Below, one piece after another: positions 7,535 to 19,475 of a stretch of DNA of 64,000 nucleotides. Source of the stretch: Methylophilus methylotrophus DSM 46235 = ATCC 53528 (GTDB taxonomy: Bacteria > Pseudomonadota > Gammaproteobacteria > Burkholderiales > Methylophilaceae). The notes beneath the pieces are model-generated. The model was not told the DNA's origin and did not search any database. It worked only from the letters and a program-made list of their open reading frames with translations. Made by a program: the position numbers and the translations under genes. The stretch is taken from contig NZ_KB905141.1 in NCBI RefSeq assembly GCF_000378225.1, positions 759,326 through 823,325 of the forward strand. Reading direction: 5' to 3'. How positions within the stretch are numbered: position 1 is the stretch's first letter; the number at the start of each line of letters is the position of its first letter.

Positions 7535-8980
7535 TTACTGCAAACTGATCAGCAGGCTATGGCCACAAACACTGAGCAGGATTTCAGGGAACAAGCCAAG
7601 GCCCAGCAAAGCCAGTGTCTGTACACTGAGCACCAAACGCATGTCGAGCGGGGCGGTCAGCGGCGCATGATCCACAGCTTCATCAAAATACATCTTGCGG
7701 ACAATATTGAGGTAGTAAAACGCGCCTATGGTCGCCATCAACACTGCCAATACCACTTGCCAGGTAAAGCCAGCCTGCCAGGCCGCTTGTAGCACGGTAA
7801 ACTTGGCATAGAAGCCTACCGTTGGCGGAATCCCAGCCATACTGAACATCACAATCAGCATCAGGAAGGCATACCATGGATGGCGCTGGTTCAAGCCTTT
7901 CAGGTCATTGATTTCATCCGCCTCAAATCCCTTACGGCTTAACAGCAGAATAATGCCAAAGCCTGAAATAGACATGAGCACATAGGCGGCAATATAGAAG
8001 AAGCTGGAAGCAAAGCCGTTCGCATTCGCGCTCATCATGCCAAACATGATGAAGCCCACATTCGAGATGGTTGAATAAGCCAGCATGCGCTTGAGGTTGG
8101 TTTGTACAATGGCACTAAAGTTACCGATAATAATCGACAGCACGGCCATCAGCACTAGCATGTCTTGCCAGTCCAGCGCCAATGGATGCAAGCCTTGCAC
8201 AAGCAAACGTACCGTCATGGCATATGCAGCCAGCTTGGGCACGGAACCAATCAGCAAGGTCATCGGTGTGGGTGACCCTTGGTAAACATCCGGCACCCAC
8301 ATCTGAAAAGGCACCGCACCGAATTTGAAAGCAATGCCTGCCACCACGAAGACGAGGCCCATAATCAGGACCGGGCTCTTGTTTTGCTGCATGATATTGT
8401 TGGCAATATCACTGACATCCAGGCTACCGGTCATGCCATAGAGCATGCTCATACCATATAAGAGCATGCCAGATGCCAGTGCGCCTAACACAAAATACTT
8501 CATGGCAGATTCAGATGCTTTAGGATTATCGCGGTCGAATGCCACCAGGGAGTACAAACAAAGCGACAACAGTTCCAGCCCGATGTAAATGGTCAGCAGA
8601 TTGTGTCCTGACACCATAATCATCATCCCGAGCAAACCAAACAACACCATGGCATAGAACTCGCCACGGTAGAGGTTGCGGTCTTGCAGGTATTTACGCG
8701 TATAGACCAGGATCAGCGATGTGCTCAAATACATCATCAGCTTGATCACATCTGACAAGGTATCGTCGATAAACATATGCGAGAAGGCAAAGCCAACTGC
8801 GGGGGTATGGGTTTTAAAGGTAAAGAAAGCTGACGCAAATAGCGTGAACTGGCTCAGGCCGTAAATCATGGAACGGTTCTGAGGCAGGATAAACAAATCC
8901 AGCAACAAAATAAACATAGCCATCCCAAGGACAACCAGTTCCGGCAACAGGGCGAGCAAATCGAATTGCATATTATCCAT
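7535..8980 (-). CDS. nuoN: NADH-quinone oxidoreductase subunit N
   Basis: A 481-residue, roughly 14-helix antiporter-like subunit of the complex I membrane arm, one of the three proton-pumping channels. Seen: the conserved Glu in YIGLELLSLCLYSLVAF, KFGAVPFQMWVPDVYQGSPT, and the lysine-containing segment NLKRMLAYSTISNVGFIM. Its length is usual for NuoN. It follows nuoM after 16 bases. Confidence 0.97.
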   Translation of the reverse strand: MDNMQFDLLALLPELVVLGMAMFILLLDLFILPQNRSMIYGLSQFTLFASAFFTFKTHTPAVGFAFSHMFIDDTLSDVIKLMMYLSTSLILVYTRKYLQDRNLYRGEFYAMVLFGLLGMMIMVSGHNLLTIYIGLELLSLCLYSLVAFDRDNPKASESAMKYFVLGALASGMLLYGMSMLYGMTGSLDVSDIANNIMQQNKSPVLIMGLVFVVAGIAFKFGAVPFQMWVPDVYQGSPTPMTLLIGSVPKLAAYAMTVRLLVQGLHPLALDWQDMLVLMAVLSIIIGNFSAIVQTNLKRMLAYSTISNVGFIMFGMMSANANGFASSFFYIAAYVLMSISGFGIILLLSRKGFEADEINDLKGLNQRHPWYAFLMLIVMFSMAGIPPTVGFYAKFTVLQAAWQAGFTWQVVLAVLMATIGAFYYLNIVRKMYFDEAVDHAPLTAPLDMRLVLSVQTLALLGLGLFPEILLSVCGHSLLISLQ

Positions 8981-8996
8981 TTTTTAAAATCCTGCC

Positions 8997-10505
8997 TTAA
9001 TAGCCTGTGACGGGCAATTTAGAAATCGCCATATGTTTCAGGAATTCTGCACTGGTGGCCTGCATGACCTCAGTCAATGCTTGCGGGTAAACGCCAAAAC
9101 CGATGACCAGCACCGCCAGAATGCTCAGGATCAGGAATTCACGTTTATTGAGGTCACTGAGTTCTGACACATGATGGTTGGTCACGTTGCCAAAAAACAC
9201 ACGCTTGGTCATCCATAAAGTATATGCCGCCCCAAAAATCAGGGTTGTCGCCGCGAAGAACGCTACCCAGAAGTTGAATTTGACTGCAGCCAGGATCACC
9301 ATAAACTCACCGACAAAGCCTGAGGTCCCTGGCAAGCCACTGTTGGCCATGGCAAACAGCACGGCAAATGCCGCGAAAACTGGCATTTTGTTAACCACCC
9401 CGCCATAGGCCGAGATTTCACGACTATGCACGCGGTCATACAACACACCTACACTGAGGAACATGGCAGAAGAAATAAAGCCATGCGAAATCATCTGCAC
9501 CATGGCGCCTTCCAGTGCCAGCTGGCCAAACATGAAGAAACCAAGTGTGACAAAGCCCATGTGCGAAATCGAGGAATAAGCAATCAGCTTCTTCATGTCT
9601 TTTTGCACCAGGGCAACCAGCGCAATATAGACCACCGCGATCAATGACAGCACAATCATGGCGGTACTAAAGTAATGCGCAGCATCGGGTGCAATCGGCA
9701 TGGCGAAACGCAGGAAGCTGTAACCACCTAGCTTCAACGCAATCGCTGCCAGCACCACGGACCCCCCAGTGGGCGCTTCCACGTGTGCATCCGGCAACCA
9801 GGTATGTACCGGCCACATCGGGATCTTCACGGCAAACGCCATAAAGAAGGCAATAAAAATATAAATCTGTGCTTGCAGACTCAATGGCAACAAGTAGTAG
9901 TCAGCCAGCTCAAAACTGCCGGTCTGGTGATACAGGTAAATGAATGCCACCAGCATTAACAGGGAACCGAGCAAGGTATACAAGAAAAACTTGATCGTGG
10001 CGTAAACTCGATTTGGCCCGCCCCAGATACCAATCACCAGGAACATCGGGATCAGCATGGCTTCCCAGAACACGTAGTAGAGAATCGCATCCAGTGCTGT
10101 AAATACACCTATCATGATGCCGCTCATGATCAGGAAGGCCGCCATATATTGCGCAATGTGGTTGGTGATCACTTCCCAGCCAGCCAGCACCACAATCACA
10201 GTTGTAAAACTGGTCAATAGCACCAGGGGCATCGAAAATCCATCAATGCCCAGGTGGTAATGCATATTGAATGCGGGCACCCAGGGCAATAGTTCTTCAA
10301 ACTGGAAGAATCCATCCTGCACATCAAACAAGGTGTACAGCGGCACCGTCACCAGAAAACTGACCAGGCTGCCAGTCAATGCCAGCCAGCGCGTCAATGT
10401 GGCCTTATGGTCACCCCCCAGCAACAATACCAGCACGCCGGAAAGCACCGGTAGCCAGACGGCCAGACTTAACCAGGAAATACTTGTGAGGTCGGCTTGC
10501 ATCAT
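8997..10505 (-). CDS. nuoM: NADH-quinone oxidoreductase subunit M
   Basis: A 502-residue antiporter-like proton-channel subunit. Seen: FWEAMLIPMFLVIGIWGG with the key Glu, KIPMWPVHTWLPDAHVEAPT, and KDMKKLIAYSSISHMGFVTL. Its start overlaps the nuoL stop by one base, indicating coupled translation. Confidence 0.97.
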   Translation of the reverse strand: MMQADLTSISWLSLAVWLPVLSGVLVLLLGGDHKATLTRWLALTGSLVSFLVTVPLYTLFDVQDGFFQFEELLPWVPAFNMHYHLGIDGFSMPLVLLTSFTTVIVVLAGWEVITNHIAQYMAAFLIMSGIMIGVFTALDAILYYVFWEAMLIPMFLVIGIWGGPNRVYATIKFFLYTLLGSLLMLVAFIYLYHQTGSFELADYYLLPLSLQAQIYIFIAFFMAFAVKIPMWPVHTWLPDAHVEAPTGGSVVLAAIALKLGGYSFLRFAMPIAPDAAHYFSTAMIVLSLIAVVYIALVALVQKDMKKLIAYSSISHMGFVTLGFFMFGQLALEGAMVQMISHGFISSAMFLSVGVLYDRVHSREISAYGGVVNKMPVFAAFAVLFAMANSGLPGTSGFVGEFMVILAAVKFNFWVAFFAATTLIFGAAYTLWMTKRVFFGNVTNHHVSELSDLNKREFLILSILAVLVIGFGVYPQALTEVMQATSAEFLKHMAISKLPVTGY

Positions 10506-12580
10506 TAGTTAATTTTGATAAAGAAAGTCATGAGTAGGAATACGCCAATAATCATGGCAAAGGCGTAGTGATAAATTAAACCGGATTGCAGGTTGCGTAT
10601 TTTGGCCGCAATCTTGCCCATGGTATTGGCGGTGCCATTCACCATCGCGCCATCAATCAGCGTGATATCGCCAAACTTCCATAACAGGCTACCCAGGCAG
10701 CGTGATCCACCGGCAAAAAACTTTTCGTTAAAGCTGTCAAAGCCGTATTTGTTTTCAAGGATATTGTAGATCACGATAAACCGTGCCTTGATCGCAGCAG
10801 GAATATCCGGACGCTTCATATAGAAGAACCAAGACAATAGCACGCCTGAGGCCGCCAGGAAAAATGGCAGGCTGGTGAAGCCATGTATCGCCATGCCTGC
10901 CGGGCTATGCATAAACTCGTGGTAGTGATGGGCGAGGTGCTCCATGGCAGGATGCGCTTCAGGATTCACAAAAATCACATTCTTGAAGAAATCGCCGTAC
11001 AGCATGGGTTCCAGTGCAATGTACCCAATCACCAGTGAGGGGATCGCCAGCAACGCCAATGGCAAGGTAACGACCCAGCCTGGCTCATGTGGATTGTCAT
11101 TTGGCCCCAGGCCATGATGATGCTCTTCGTCGTGTGCATGATCATCATGATGCGCGTCGTCATGGTGTTCGTCTGCATGTGCGACATGTGCATGGTCATC
11201 ATGTTTGGCATGGCGCCATTTTTCTTCTCCATGGAACACCAGGAAATACAAGCGGAATGAATAGAAGGCAGTGACAAACACACCGACAATCACGGCAAAA
11301 TAAGCAAAGCCGCTACCAGGAATATGCGACAACTCAACCGCTTCGATGATGCTGTCTTTGGAGTAGAACCCGGCAAAGAAAGGCGTACCGATCAACGCCA
11401 GAGAACCGATCAAAGAGGTGATCCAGGTGACGGGCTGGTATTTCTTGAGGTTACCCATGTTGCGGATATCCTGGTCATGGTGCATGCCCATAATCACAGA
11501 ACCGGCACCCAGGAATAACAACGCCTTAAAGAACGCATGGGTCATCAGATGGAAAATCGCCACCGAATAAGCAGAGGCGCCCAGTGCAACGGTCATATAA
11601 CCCAGTTGTGATAAGGTGGAATAAGCCACCACGCGTTTGATATCGTTCTGGATAATGCCCAGGAAGCCCATGAACAGCGCAGTGATCGCACCAATCACCA
11701 TCACGGTCGACAAGGCCGTGGTAGACAATTCATATAAAGGTGACATGCGTGCCACCATAAAGATACCGGCGGTCACCATGGTCGCCGCGTGGATCAGCGC
11801 AGAAATCGGTGTAGGGCCTTCCATTGAGTCTGGCAGCCAGACGTGCAGCGGGACTTGTGCCGATTTACCCATGGCACCCACAAACAGCAGCAGGCATGTC
11901 ACAGTCATCAGCGACCAGTTGCAGGCACCGAGTAGATTGACTTCGGTATTGGCAAATTCGGGGGCGCGCTGGAACACCGTGGCGTAATCCAGGCTGCCAA
12001 AGTAATACAGCACCATGCCAATGCCCAACAGGAAACCAAAATCCCCTACCCGGTTCACCAGGAATGCCTTGAGGTTGGCATAAATCGCCGTTGGGCGCGT
12101 GAACCAGAAACCAATCAACAGGTAAGACACCAGGCCCACGGCCTCCCAGCCAAAGAACAGCTGCATGAAGTTGTTACTCATGACCAGCATCAGCATGGAG
12201 AACGTGAACAGTGAAATATAACTGAAGAAACGGCTGTAACCGGGGTCTTCTGCCATATAGCCTATGGTGTAGATATGCACCATGAGTGAAACAAACGTCA
12301 CCACCACCATCATCATGGCACTGAGGTTGTCGATGAGGAAACCCACCTCAAAATGCACGTCACCGGAATTCAGCCAGGTATAGACAGCTTCATTAAGCGT
12401 AAAACCGCTCAGTGTCTGGTTGAAAATATAAGCAGACAAGACAAAAGCAGCGCCGACGCCAGCAATTGTGACCACATGGCCGGCCCAGCGCGGCAAATAA
12501 TTACGGAAAATACCCACGATGGCCGCTGCGATTAATGGCAGCGATGGAATCAATATCAGGATTTGTTTTATTGTCATCAC
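10505..12580 (-). CDS. nuoL: NADH-quinone oxidoreductase subunit L
   Basis: A 691-residue distal proton-pumping subunit of complex I with its C-terminal lateral helix. Seen: the Glu in FFGWEAVGLVSYLLIGFW, KSAQVPLHVWLPDSMEGPT, and NDIKRVVAYSTLSQLGYM. It is longer than the roughly 610 residues of E. coli NuoL, mainly because of a His/Asp-rich loop at about residues 454-492 (repeated HDDHAH-like units) between transmembrane helices. Similar His-rich loops occur in NuoL of other proteobacteria. Confidence 0.97.
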   Translation of the reverse strand: MMTIKQILILIPSLPLIAAAIVGIFRNYLPRWAGHVVTIAGVGAAFVLSAYIFNQTLSGFTLNEAVYTWLNSGDVHFEVGFLIDNLSAMMMVVVTFVSLMVHIYTIGYMAEDPGYSRFFSYISLFTFSMLMLVMSNNFMQLFFGWEAVGLVSYLLIGFWFTRPTAIYANLKAFLVNRVGDFGFLLGIGMVLYYFGSLDYATVFQRAPEFANTEVNLLGACNWSLMTVTCLLLFVGAMGKSAQVPLHVWLPDSMEGPTPISALIHAATMVTAGIFMVARMSPLYELSTTALSTVMVIGAITALFMGFLGIIQNDIKRVVAYSTLSQLGYMTVALGASAYSVAIFHLMTHAFFKALLFLGAGSVIMGMHHDQDIRNMGNLKKYQPVTWITSLIGSLALIGTPFFAGFYSKDSIIEAVELSHIPGSGFAYFAVIVGVFVTAFYSFRLYFLVFHGEEKWRHAKHDDHAHVAHADEHHDDAHHDDHAHDEEHHHGLGPNDNPHEPGWVVTLPLALLAIPSLVIGYIALEPMLYGDFFKNVIFVNPEAHPAMEHLAHHYHEFMHSPAGMAIHGFTSLPFFLAASGVLLSWFFYMKRPDIPAAIKARFIVIYNILENKYGFDSFNEKFFAGGSRCLGSLLWKFGDITLIDGAMVNGTANTMGKIAAKIRNLQSGLIYHYAFAMIIGVFLLMTFFIKIN

Positions 12581-12582
12581 GC

Positions 12583-12888
12583 TTAACCTTTTAACTGATC
12601 CAGATCGTCGACGTTGATGGTATGCAGGTTACGGAACAGCACCACCAGAATCGCCAGGCCAATCGCAGATTCTGCCGCTGCCACAGTTAGGATAAAAAAC
12701 ACAAACACCTGGCCGCCAATATCATTCAGGTAATGCGAAAAAGCCACAAAATTGAGGTTCACCGCTAATAACATCAGCTCGATGGCCATCAACAGAATGA
12801 TCACGTTTTTACGGTTGAGGAAGATACCGATCACGCTAATGGCAAACATCAGTGCGCCCAGTATCAGGTAGTGAGACAAACCAACCAT
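12583..12888 (-). CDS. nuoK: NADH-quinone oxidoreductase subunit K
   Basis: A 101-residue, three-helix subunit. It carries the two membrane Glu residues of the family ([15 protein letters not shown] and [13 protein letters not shown]), which belong to the E-channel. Two bases separate it from nuoL. Confidence 0.97.
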   Translation of the reverse strand: MVGLSHYLILGALMFAISVIGIFLNRKNVIILLMAIELMLLAVNLNFVAFSHYLNDIGGQVFVFFILTVAAAESAIGLAILVVLFRNLHTINVDDLDQLKG

Positions 12889-12890
12889 GA

Positions 12891-13514
12891 TTACTTTTTC
12901 TCCTCTGCAGTCTGTGCCGGAGCTTCTACTTCGGCAGGCATGGACACGATGCGCAGACGGTCGTTACGCTTGACTTTCACCTGCTCGGCCGGGTTCATGG
13001 ATTTATTATCCTTGCGCTCGCGCAGGGTCAGCACGATTGCCGCAATCATCGCGACCAGCAATACCACTGCCGCCAGCTCAAAGGGTAACAGGTAGTCTGT
13101 ATACAACACTTTACCCAACGCTGCGGTGTTGCTGTAATTGGCAGGCAGTTCAACAGCCTGGGTAGGATGCAGGTTTTTCTCGGCCAAGACCATGGTCATT
13201 TCAACTACCATCAACAGGCCGATCAGGCCAGCCATGGGCAGGTACTCCCAGAAGCCTTCGCGTAATTTGTCCAGGTTGATATCCAGCATCATCACCACAA
13301 ACAGGAACAGCACCATGACCGCGCCCACATACACCAGGATTAGCGCAATGGCCAGGAATTCGGCTTCGAGTAACAGCCAGATACCTGCGGCGGTAAAAAA
13401 AGCAAGCACCAGGAACAATGCTGCATGCACCGGGTTGCGTGTTGTAATCACGCGGATGCCGGAGAACAGCAATATCGCAGCCAGCACATAAAAAACAATA
13501 TCGGTAAATACCAT
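12891..13514 (-). CDS. nuoJ: NADH-quinone oxidoreductase subunit J
   Basis: A 207-residue, five-helix membrane subunit with the conserved [16 protein letters not shown] helix around residues 60-75. The C-terminal ~40 residues are charged and variable ([14 protein letters not shown]), as is common in betaproteobacteria. It lies 2 bases from nuoK. Confidence 0.96.
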   Translation of the reverse strand: MVFTDIVFYVLAAILLFSGIRVITTRNPVHAALFLVLAFFTAAGIWLLLEAEFLAIALILVYVGAVMVLFLFVVMMLDINLDKLREGFWEYLPMAGLIGLLMVVEMTMVLAEKNLHPTQAVELPANYSNTAALGKVLYTDYLLPFELAAVVLLVAMIAAIVLTLRERKDNKSMNPAEQVKVKRNDRLRIVSMPAEVEAPAQTAEEKK

Positions 13515-13562
13515 GATTCTTCCTGTTTGCCCTTATCGATACACTTATTTTTATCTGTAGGT

Positions 13563-14054
13563 TTATCTGTAAACTTTGTCTTGGGCGCGGTCTGCTGCAA
13601 TTTGCGCCTCGTACTTGTCACCAATTTCCAGCAACATTTTCTTGGTATAAACCAGGTCGCCCCGCTGTTCGCCGTGATAATCAAAAATACGGGTTTCCAC
13701 AATGCTGTCTACCGGGCAGGACTCTTCACAGAAGCCACAAAAAATACACTTGGTCAGGTCAATATCGTAGCGCGTGGTACGGCGCGTACCATCATCACGT
13801 TGCTCGGATTCAATGGTAATCGCCAGTGCCGGGCAGACCGCTTCGCACAGTTTGCAGGCAATACAACGCTCTTCACCATTGGGATAGCGGCGCAGTGCAT
13901 GCAACCCACGGAAACGGTTGGATTGTGGCGTACGCTCTTCCGGGTACTGAATAGTGATTTTTTTAGCAAAGAAATAGCGTCCGGTCAGGGCCATGCCTTT
14001 CAGCATTTCCCATAACATCAAACTGCCCAATGTATTTTTAATCGAATTCAACAT
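13563..14054 (-). CDS. nuoI: NADH-quinone oxidoreductase subunit I
   Basis: A 163-residue, 8-iron ferredoxin-type subunit carrying two [4Fe-4S] clusters (N6a/N6b) between NuoG and NuoB. Both CxxCxxCxxxCP motifs are intact: [12 protein letters not shown] and [12 protein letters not shown]. The N-terminal helix [13 protein letters not shown] anchors it to the membrane arm. Confidence 0.97.
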   Translation of the reverse strand: MLNSIKNTLGSLMLWEMLKGMALTGRYFFAKKITIQYPEERTPQSNRFRGLHALRRYPNGEERCIACKLCEAVCPALAITIESEQRDDGTRRTTRYDIDLTKCIFCGFCEESCPVDSIVETRIFDYHGEQRGDLVYTKKMLLEIGDKYEAQIAADRAQDKVYR

Positions 14055-14104
14055 GGTAAGGTTTCCAAAATCCTTGTCTGTGCATTACCCACTGGCGGAT
14101 CACG

Positions 14105-15133
14105 TTAGTGGAACAAATACGCCCACTGGGTTTGCATCATTCCCCCAACCACGATAATCCACACCAGTGTGATTGGAATAAATACTTTCCAGCCCAGACG
14201 CATGATCTGGTCATAACGGTAACGCGGAAAGGTCGCGCGGAACCACAGGAACAGGAACAGCAGGAATGCGACTTTTGCCAGCAGCCACAAGATGCTGTCC
14301 GGCAGGAAAGGTACAGGTGATAACCAGCCACCGAGGAACATCAACGCTGCCAGCATGGAAACCAGCATCATGTTAGCGTACTCGGCCAGGAAGAACACGG
14401 CAAAAGCCATGCCGGAATATTCCACATGGAAACCCGCCACAATCTCGGACTCACCTTCGGCCACGTCAAACGGAGCGCGGTTGGTTTCAGCCACGGCACT
14501 GATGAAATACACTACAAACAGCGGGAACAATGGCAGGAAATACCAGTGCCAGAAACCACCCTCCTGCCCCATGACAATCTTACCCAGGTTGAGCGAGTTG
14601 GCACACATCAGCACACCAACCAGGGTAAAACCCATGGCAATTTCATAAGAGACAATCTGCGCAGCAGAACGCAATGAACCGAGGAAGGCGTATTTGGAAT
14701 TAGAGGCCCAACCGGCAATAATCACACCATAGACAGCGACTGATGTCATGGCCAGAATGTATAACAGTCCGGCATCCACATTCGCCAACACCAGGGTGGC
14801 ATCAAAAGGAATCACAGCCCAGGCCGCAAATGCAGGTGCAATCGCCAGGATAGGCCCAATAAAAAACAAGGCTTTGTTGGAAGCGGTGGGCAGGATAATT
14901 TCTTTGAATAGCAGCTTTAAACCATCGGCTAAAGGTTGTAATAGACCAAAATACCCCACACGGTTAGGGCCAATACGTACCTGCATATAGCCGATCACCT
15001 TACGCTCGGCATAAGTCAGGTAAGCTACGCAAATCATCAACGGCAGCACGATCGCTACAATTTTAACGAGCGTCCATAACACCAGCTGCACGTCTGTCCA
15101 GTAAGAACCAAATAATTCAGCAAAGAATTGCAT
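14105..15133 (-). CDS. nuoH: NADH-quinone oxidoreductase subunit H
   Basis: A 342-residue, eight-helix subunit that forms the quinone chamber with NuoB and NuoD. Seen: the signature [19 protein letters not shown] near residue 45, [20 protein letters not shown] near 215, and [17 protein letters not shown]. Confidence 0.97.
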   Translation of the reverse strand: MQFFAELFGSYWTDVQLVLWTLVKIVAIVLPLMICVAYLTYAERKVIGYMQVRIGPNRVGYFGLLQPLADGLKLLFKEIILPTASNKALFFIGPILAIAPAFAAWAVIPFDATLVLANVDAGLLYILAMTSVAVYGVIIAGWASNSKYAFLGSLRSAAQIVSYEIAMGFTLVGVLMCANSLNLGKIVMGQEGGFWHWYFLPLFPLFVVYFISAVAETNRAPFDVAEGESEIVAGFHVEYSGMAFAVFFLAEYANMMLVSMLAALMFLGGWLSPVPFLPDSILWLLAKVAFLLFLFLWFRATFPRYRYDQIMRLGWKVFIPITLVWIIVVGGMMQTQWAYLFH

Positions 15134-15134
15134 G

Positions 15135-17567
15135 TTATGCCATCTCGGTCAGTTGTTTTTCGTAAATTGCCACTTGCTCGGCGGTGGCTTTTTCAATAGT
15201 GATATCGCCCATCAGATCACCCAGGCCGGCAGTCAGTGGATGCGCCGCAGCCACGCGTACGCAACCTTTGGCCACATGGTTATCCAATCGTACTTTGAGT
15301 ACAGCACTGCCCTTGTCCTGGCGAGCCACGACGATATCGCCATCCTGCAAGCCCAATTCTGCCAATTGCTCGGCCCGCATGCGCGCCATCGGACGGATGT
15401 TGTACTTGGTTTTTTGCAATGGTGCGGAACGCCGCACAATTGGGTCAAATTCGTATTGCGGCACCTCGCCTATGCGCTGCAGGCCCTCTTTCTTGATATT
15501 GACCTGAATTTCTACCAGTTCTTTCAGGTTATTGTTCAAGCTACGCCACACCACGGCAGAAGGCTTCTCGCCATTGAAGATGGCATTTTTCACTTCTTCT
15601 GAGCTGTTGAAATCAAAGCCGCTCAAGCCCAGGGTATTGGCCAGTACGCGCAGTACCTTCCAGCCTGGCCGCGCTTCTCCCAGCGGACGTGTCACCGCCT
15701 GGAAGCTTTGTACACGACCTTCCATACTCATGAACGTGCCTGATGTTTCAGTAAAAGGCGTAATTGGCAACAGGATATCTGCATTTTCAAGTGCTGGGGA
15801 TTTATACGCAGTCAACGCAATCACACACTCGGCTTTCGCCATGGCTGCACTGGCCAGGGCTGCATGCTGGCAGTCCAGTTCAGGCTCTATATTCAGTAAC
15901 AGATAGGCCTTGCGTGGCACCTCCAGCATGGCGCGTGCATGCATGCCGGTGGCTGAAGGCATGACGCCCATGAGGTGCATGCCGGTACTGTTTGCCGCTG
16001 GCGGCAAAATTCCACCCTTGGCACCAGTAATGCCTCCTATGGCTTCAGCCATGCTGTACATTTCAGTAAAACGCGGGTCGCTCAAGGCCATATTGCCTAG
16101 GAAAATACCCACCTTGGGTGCAATCAGGATCAAATCTTCACTGATACCAGCCAGGCACTCGGCAATTTTCTGTGTGTTTGGACGTACTTTAATTTCTTCG
16201 AGCAATTTGTTCAATGTCGGTGGCAAGCACAAAGACAGTTTTTGCAAGCCGGACATGGCCTTGAGAATCTGGCCCAGAACATTGACCATATCATTAGGAC
16301 GCACAATCACTTTGTGCGCAATATCCATCAATGGATCGTTATCCAGCGGGCTGACGATGCACAACTCAGCACCATTAGAGACGGCCTTGCGGATACGTTG
16401 TGCCAGCAAAGGATGCTCATTGCGGATATTGGAACCAATCAGCAGGATACGGTCCAGCTCTTCGATTTCCTGGATATTGCATCCCATCCATGGGGTGCCT
16501 GTGCGTTTGCCGTCCAGGCGGAAATCCGTCTGGCGCAAACGGTAATCCACATTGCCACAGCCCAGGCCTTCTGCCAGCTGTTTGATGAGGTAGCCCTCTT
16601 CCATGGTGCTATTGGGCGAAACCAGCACACCCAGCGCATCACCACCAGACTCCTTGGTGATGTCTTTCAGCTGGCCAGCGGCAAATTCGAGTGCAGTTTT
16701 CCAGTCTGTCTCCTGCCATTGGCCGTTGTGCTTGATCATGGGCACTTTCAATCGGTCAGGACTATTCAGACCTTCATAGGAAAAACGGTCGCGGTCAGAG
16801 AGCCAGCATTCGTTAATTGACTCTTTTTCACGCGGCAGCACACGCATGACCTTGTTGTCTTTGACATGCACTTCAATATGCGAACCCAGGCCATCATGCG
16901 GGGCAATGGAAGGACGACGTACCAGCTCCCAGCTACGGGCGGAGTAGCGGAATGGTTTACTGGTCAAAGCACCGACCGGGCACAAATCAATAATGTTACC
17001 ACTCAGTTCGGAGTTTACAGATTGGTCTACATAGGCCGTAATCTCGGCATGCTCGCCACGGTTCACCAGGCCCAGCTCCTGCATGCCGCCCACTTCCTTG
17101 AGGAAGCGCACACAACGCGTACACTGGATGCAACGTGTCATATCGGTACTTACCAACGGGCCGATATTTTTGTTGAATACCACGCGTTTTTCTTCCGTGT
17201 AGCGTGAGCCGGAGGCGCCGTAAGCTACCGCGATATCCTGCAAGTCACATTCACCTCCCTGATCGCAAATCGGGCAATCCAGCGGATGGTTAATCAGCAG
17301 AAATTCCATCACACTCTGCTGGGCTTCGACCGCTGACTTACTACGTGTGTAAATCTTCATGCCATCCGCCACCGGCGTTGCACAAGCAGGCAGCGGTTTA
17401 TTAAATTTTTCTACCTGTACCAGGCACATGCGACAGTTGGCGGCCACCGATAGTTTTTTGTGGTAGCAAAAGCGCGGGATGGCGATCCCAGCGGCATCCG
17501 CAGCATCAATAATGGTGCTGCCATGTTCGACTTCTAGTGGTTTGCCGTCAATTTCGATGTTTAGCAT
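15135..17567 (-). CDS. nuoG: NADH-quinone oxidoreductase subunit G
   Basis: An 810-residue peripheral-arm subunit. The N-terminal ~220 residues hold the [2Fe-2S] ferredoxin domain ([15 protein letters not shown]), the His/Cys-ligated cluster ([18 protein letters not shown]) and a [4Fe-4S] site ([13 protein letters not shown]). The remainder is a molybdopterin-oxidoreductase-like domain, present in NuoG as a structural relic without cofactor, ending in a molydopterin dinucleotide-binding-like fold. One base separates it from nuoH. Confidence 0.96.
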   Translation of the reverse strand: MLNIEIDGKPLEVEHGSTIIDAADAAGIAIPRFCYHKKLSVAANCRMCLVQVEKFNKPLPACATPVADGMKIYTRSKSAVEAQQSVMEFLLINHPLDCPICDQGGECDLQDIAVAYGASGSRYTEEKRVVFNKNIGPLVSTDMTRCIQCTRCVRFLKEVGGMQELGLVNRGEHAEITAYVDQSVNSELSGNIIDLCPVGALTSKPFRYSARSWELVRRPSIAPHDGLGSHIEVHVKDNKVMRVLPREKESINECWLSDRDRFSYEGLNSPDRLKVPMIKHNGQWQETDWKTALEFAAGQLKDITKESGGDALGVLVSPNSTMEEGYLIKQLAEGLGCGNVDYRLRQTDFRLDGKRTGTPWMGCNIQEIEELDRILLIGSNIRNEHPLLAQRIRKAVSNGAELCIVSPLDNDPLMDIAHKVIVRPNDMVNVLGQILKAMSGLQKLSLCLPPTLNKLLEEIKVRPNTQKIAECLAGISEDLILIAPKVGIFLGNMALSDPRFTEMYSMAEAIGGITGAKGGILPPAANSTGMHLMGVMPSATGMHARAMLEVPRKAYLLLNIEPELDCQHAALASAAMAKAECVIALTAYKSPALENADILLPITPFTETSGTFMSMEGRVQSFQAVTRPLGEARPGWKVLRVLANTLGLSGFDFNSSEEVKNAIFNGEKPSAVVWRSLNNNLKELVEIQVNIKKEGLQRIGEVPQYEFDPIVRRSAPLQKTKYNIRPMARMRAEQLAELGLQDGDIVVARQDKGSAVLKVRLDNHVAKGCVRVAAAHPLTAGLGDLMGDITIEKATAEQVAIYEKQLTEMA

Positions 17568-17593
17568 GTGATTACCGTTAAGCTTAAAACCGT

Positions 17594-18928
17594 TTATTTA
17601 CCATCTACCATGGATTTGCCATGCTGGATGTAGTATTCAAATTCCGGACGGAAGTGCTTGATAAAACTCAATACCGGAGTGGCTGCAGCATCACCAAGGG
17701 CACAAATCGTGCGGCCAGAAATGTTGTTGCTTAAGTCAGTCAGTAGATCCAGGTCTTCCATCTTGCCTTTGCCGTCAACAATACGCTCAATGATGCGATA
17801 TACCCAACCGGTCCCCTCACGGCAAGGCGTACATTGACCACAGCTTTCTTCATAGAAGAAATAGCTCAAACGCTTGAGCGTTTTCACCATACAGGTGGTT
17901 TCGTCCATGACAATCATGGAGCCTGCACCCAGGCTGGAACCCGCTTTGCTCAGGCCATCATAGTCCATCGTGGCATTTTCAATGGCACTTGCGGGCATGA
18001 CTGCTGTGGAGGGACCTCCAGGAATGACAGCCTTTAGCTTGCGTCCTTTCCAGACGCCACCTGCCATTTCCAGCAGTTCTTTAAATGGCGTGCCCATTTT
18101 GATTTCGTAGTTGCCTGGTTTTTCGACATGACCAGATACCGAGAACAACTTACTGCCACCGGAGTTAGGCACACCGAGATCAGCAAACGCCTGGCCGCCA
18201 TGCTGCATGATCCATGGGATAGACGCATAGCTTTCAGTGTTGTTCACATTGGTTGGTTTGCCAAAGACGCCATAACTGGCGGGGAATGGTGGTTTGAAGC
18301 GGGGCTGTCCTTTTTTGCCTTCGATAGACTCAATGAGCGCAGTTTCTTCGCCGCAGATATAAGCACCGTAACCATGGACAGCATAGAGGTCAAAGCTGAA
18401 TTCGGTGCCAAACAGATTTTCACCGAGGTACCCGGCTTCACGTGCTTCAGCCAGCGCAGCCTCAAAAATTTCATAATCTTGCCAGATTTCGCCGTGAATA
18501 TAGTTATAACCCACGCGTGCACCCAAGGTGTAGGCGGCAATCGCCATGCCTTCGATCAACTGGTGCGGGTTGTAACGGATAATATCGCGGTCTTTAAATG
18601 TGCCTGGCTCGCCTTCATCAGTATTACATACCAGGTACTTAGTGCCATCGTAATAACGCGGCATAAAACTCCATTTGAGGCCTGTCGGAAAGCCAGCCCC
18701 ACCGCGGCCACGCAAATTGGAGAGTTTTACCTGGCTGATAATGTCAGGGGCTTTAATTTTTTCAGTCACCAAGCGCTTGAGCTGTGCATAACCACCCAGT
18801 TTTTCATAGGTCGCCAATGCAGCAGGATTTTCTTCCGTCAGCGTGCGCAGGGTCACCAAGGTCTGACCAGCCAAATCGGTTTTAACCACCGGTCTACCGT
18901 TCACAGTCGAATTTGAAGTCTTTACCAT
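17594..18928 (-). CDS. nuoF: NADH-quinone oxidoreductase subunit F
   Basis: A 444-residue NADH- and FMN-binding subunit, the electron entry point. Seen: [15 protein letters not shown] (NADH/FMN site), [16 protein letters not shown], and the cluster N3 motif [14 protein letters not shown] with a distant Cys in [11 protein letters not shown]. It lies 10 bases from nuoE. Confidence 0.97.
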   Translation of the reverse strand: MVKTSNSTVNGRPVVKTDLAGQTLVTLRTLTEENPAALATYEKLGGYAQLKRLVTEKIKAPDIISQVKLSNLRGRGGAGFPTGLKWSFMPRYYDGTKYLVCNTDEGEPGTFKDRDIIRYNPHQLIEGMAIAAYTLGARVGYNYIHGEIWQDYEIFEAALAEAREAGYLGENLFGTEFSFDLYAVHGYGAYICGEETALIESIEGKKGQPRFKPPFPASYGVFGKPTNVNNTESYASIPWIMQHGGQAFADLGVPNSGGSKLFSVSGHVEKPGNYEIKMGTPFKELLEMAGGVWKGRKLKAVIPGGPSTAVMPASAIENATMDYDGLSKAGSSLGAGSMIVMDETTCMVKTLKRLSYFFYEESCGQCTPCREGTGWVYRIIERIVDGKGKMEDLDLLTDLSNNISGRTICALGDAAATPVLSFIKHFRPEFEYYIQHGKSMVDGK

Positions 18929-18938
18929 GTCCAGTTCC

Positions 18939-19418
18939 TTAGCCCTTGTTAAGCTCGTTAATCAGGGCATCCACCTTTTCAGTGGTCAGAAATTCATGCA
19001 TTTCACTATTATTCACATGCAACAAAGGTGCCCCGCCGCAACAACCCATGCACTCACCTTCTTTGAGGCAAAATTTACCATCGGGAGTCACTTCGTTAAA
19101 ACCAACACCCAATTTGTGTTGCAGATGTTCCACTATTTCGTCAGAACCGCGCAGCATGCAGGAAATATTGGTACAGATCGTAATCTTGTACTGGCCAACG
19201 GGTTCCAGATCGTACATGTTATAAAAGGTCGCGACTTCCAGCGCCGCAATTTCTGGAATGCGCAAATATTTGGCTACTTCAGAAATGCTTTCTTTGGATA
19301 ACCAGCCGCGTTCCATTTGTACAATCCGCAACGCGGACATCACCGCCGCCTGACGTCTGTCTGCAGGGTATTTGGACAGTTCGTATTCAATCTTTTCAAT
19401 GGATTCTGCACTGAGCAT
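18939..19418 (-). CDS. nuoE: NADH-quinone oxidoreductase subunit E
   Basis: A 159-residue thioredoxin-fold [2Fe-2S] subunit (cluster N1a) that pairs with NuoF. The four Cys ligands lie in ICTNISC and [10 protein letters not shown]. The helical N-terminal domain ([20 protein letters not shown]) is also typical. Confidence 0.97.
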   Translation of the reverse strand: MLSAESIEKIEYELSKYPADRRQAAVMSALRIVQMERGWLSKESISEVAKYLRIPEIAALEVATFYNMYDLEPVGQYKITICTNISCMLRGSDEIVEHLQHKLGVGFNEVTPDGKFCLKEGECMGCCGGAPLLHVNNSEMHEFLTTEKVDALINELNKG

Positions 19419-19475
19419 GCTTGTACCTTGTCTTTTCGATCCGTGCTACCGCTTCATTCCGTGTATGCGTTCTGC

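Noticed and set aside
18128-18916. 262-codon plus-strand reading frame
   Set aside because: It is antisense to nuoF across conserved FMN and Fe-S motifs and shows no recognisable domain; long antisense frames are common in GC-balanced coding DNA.
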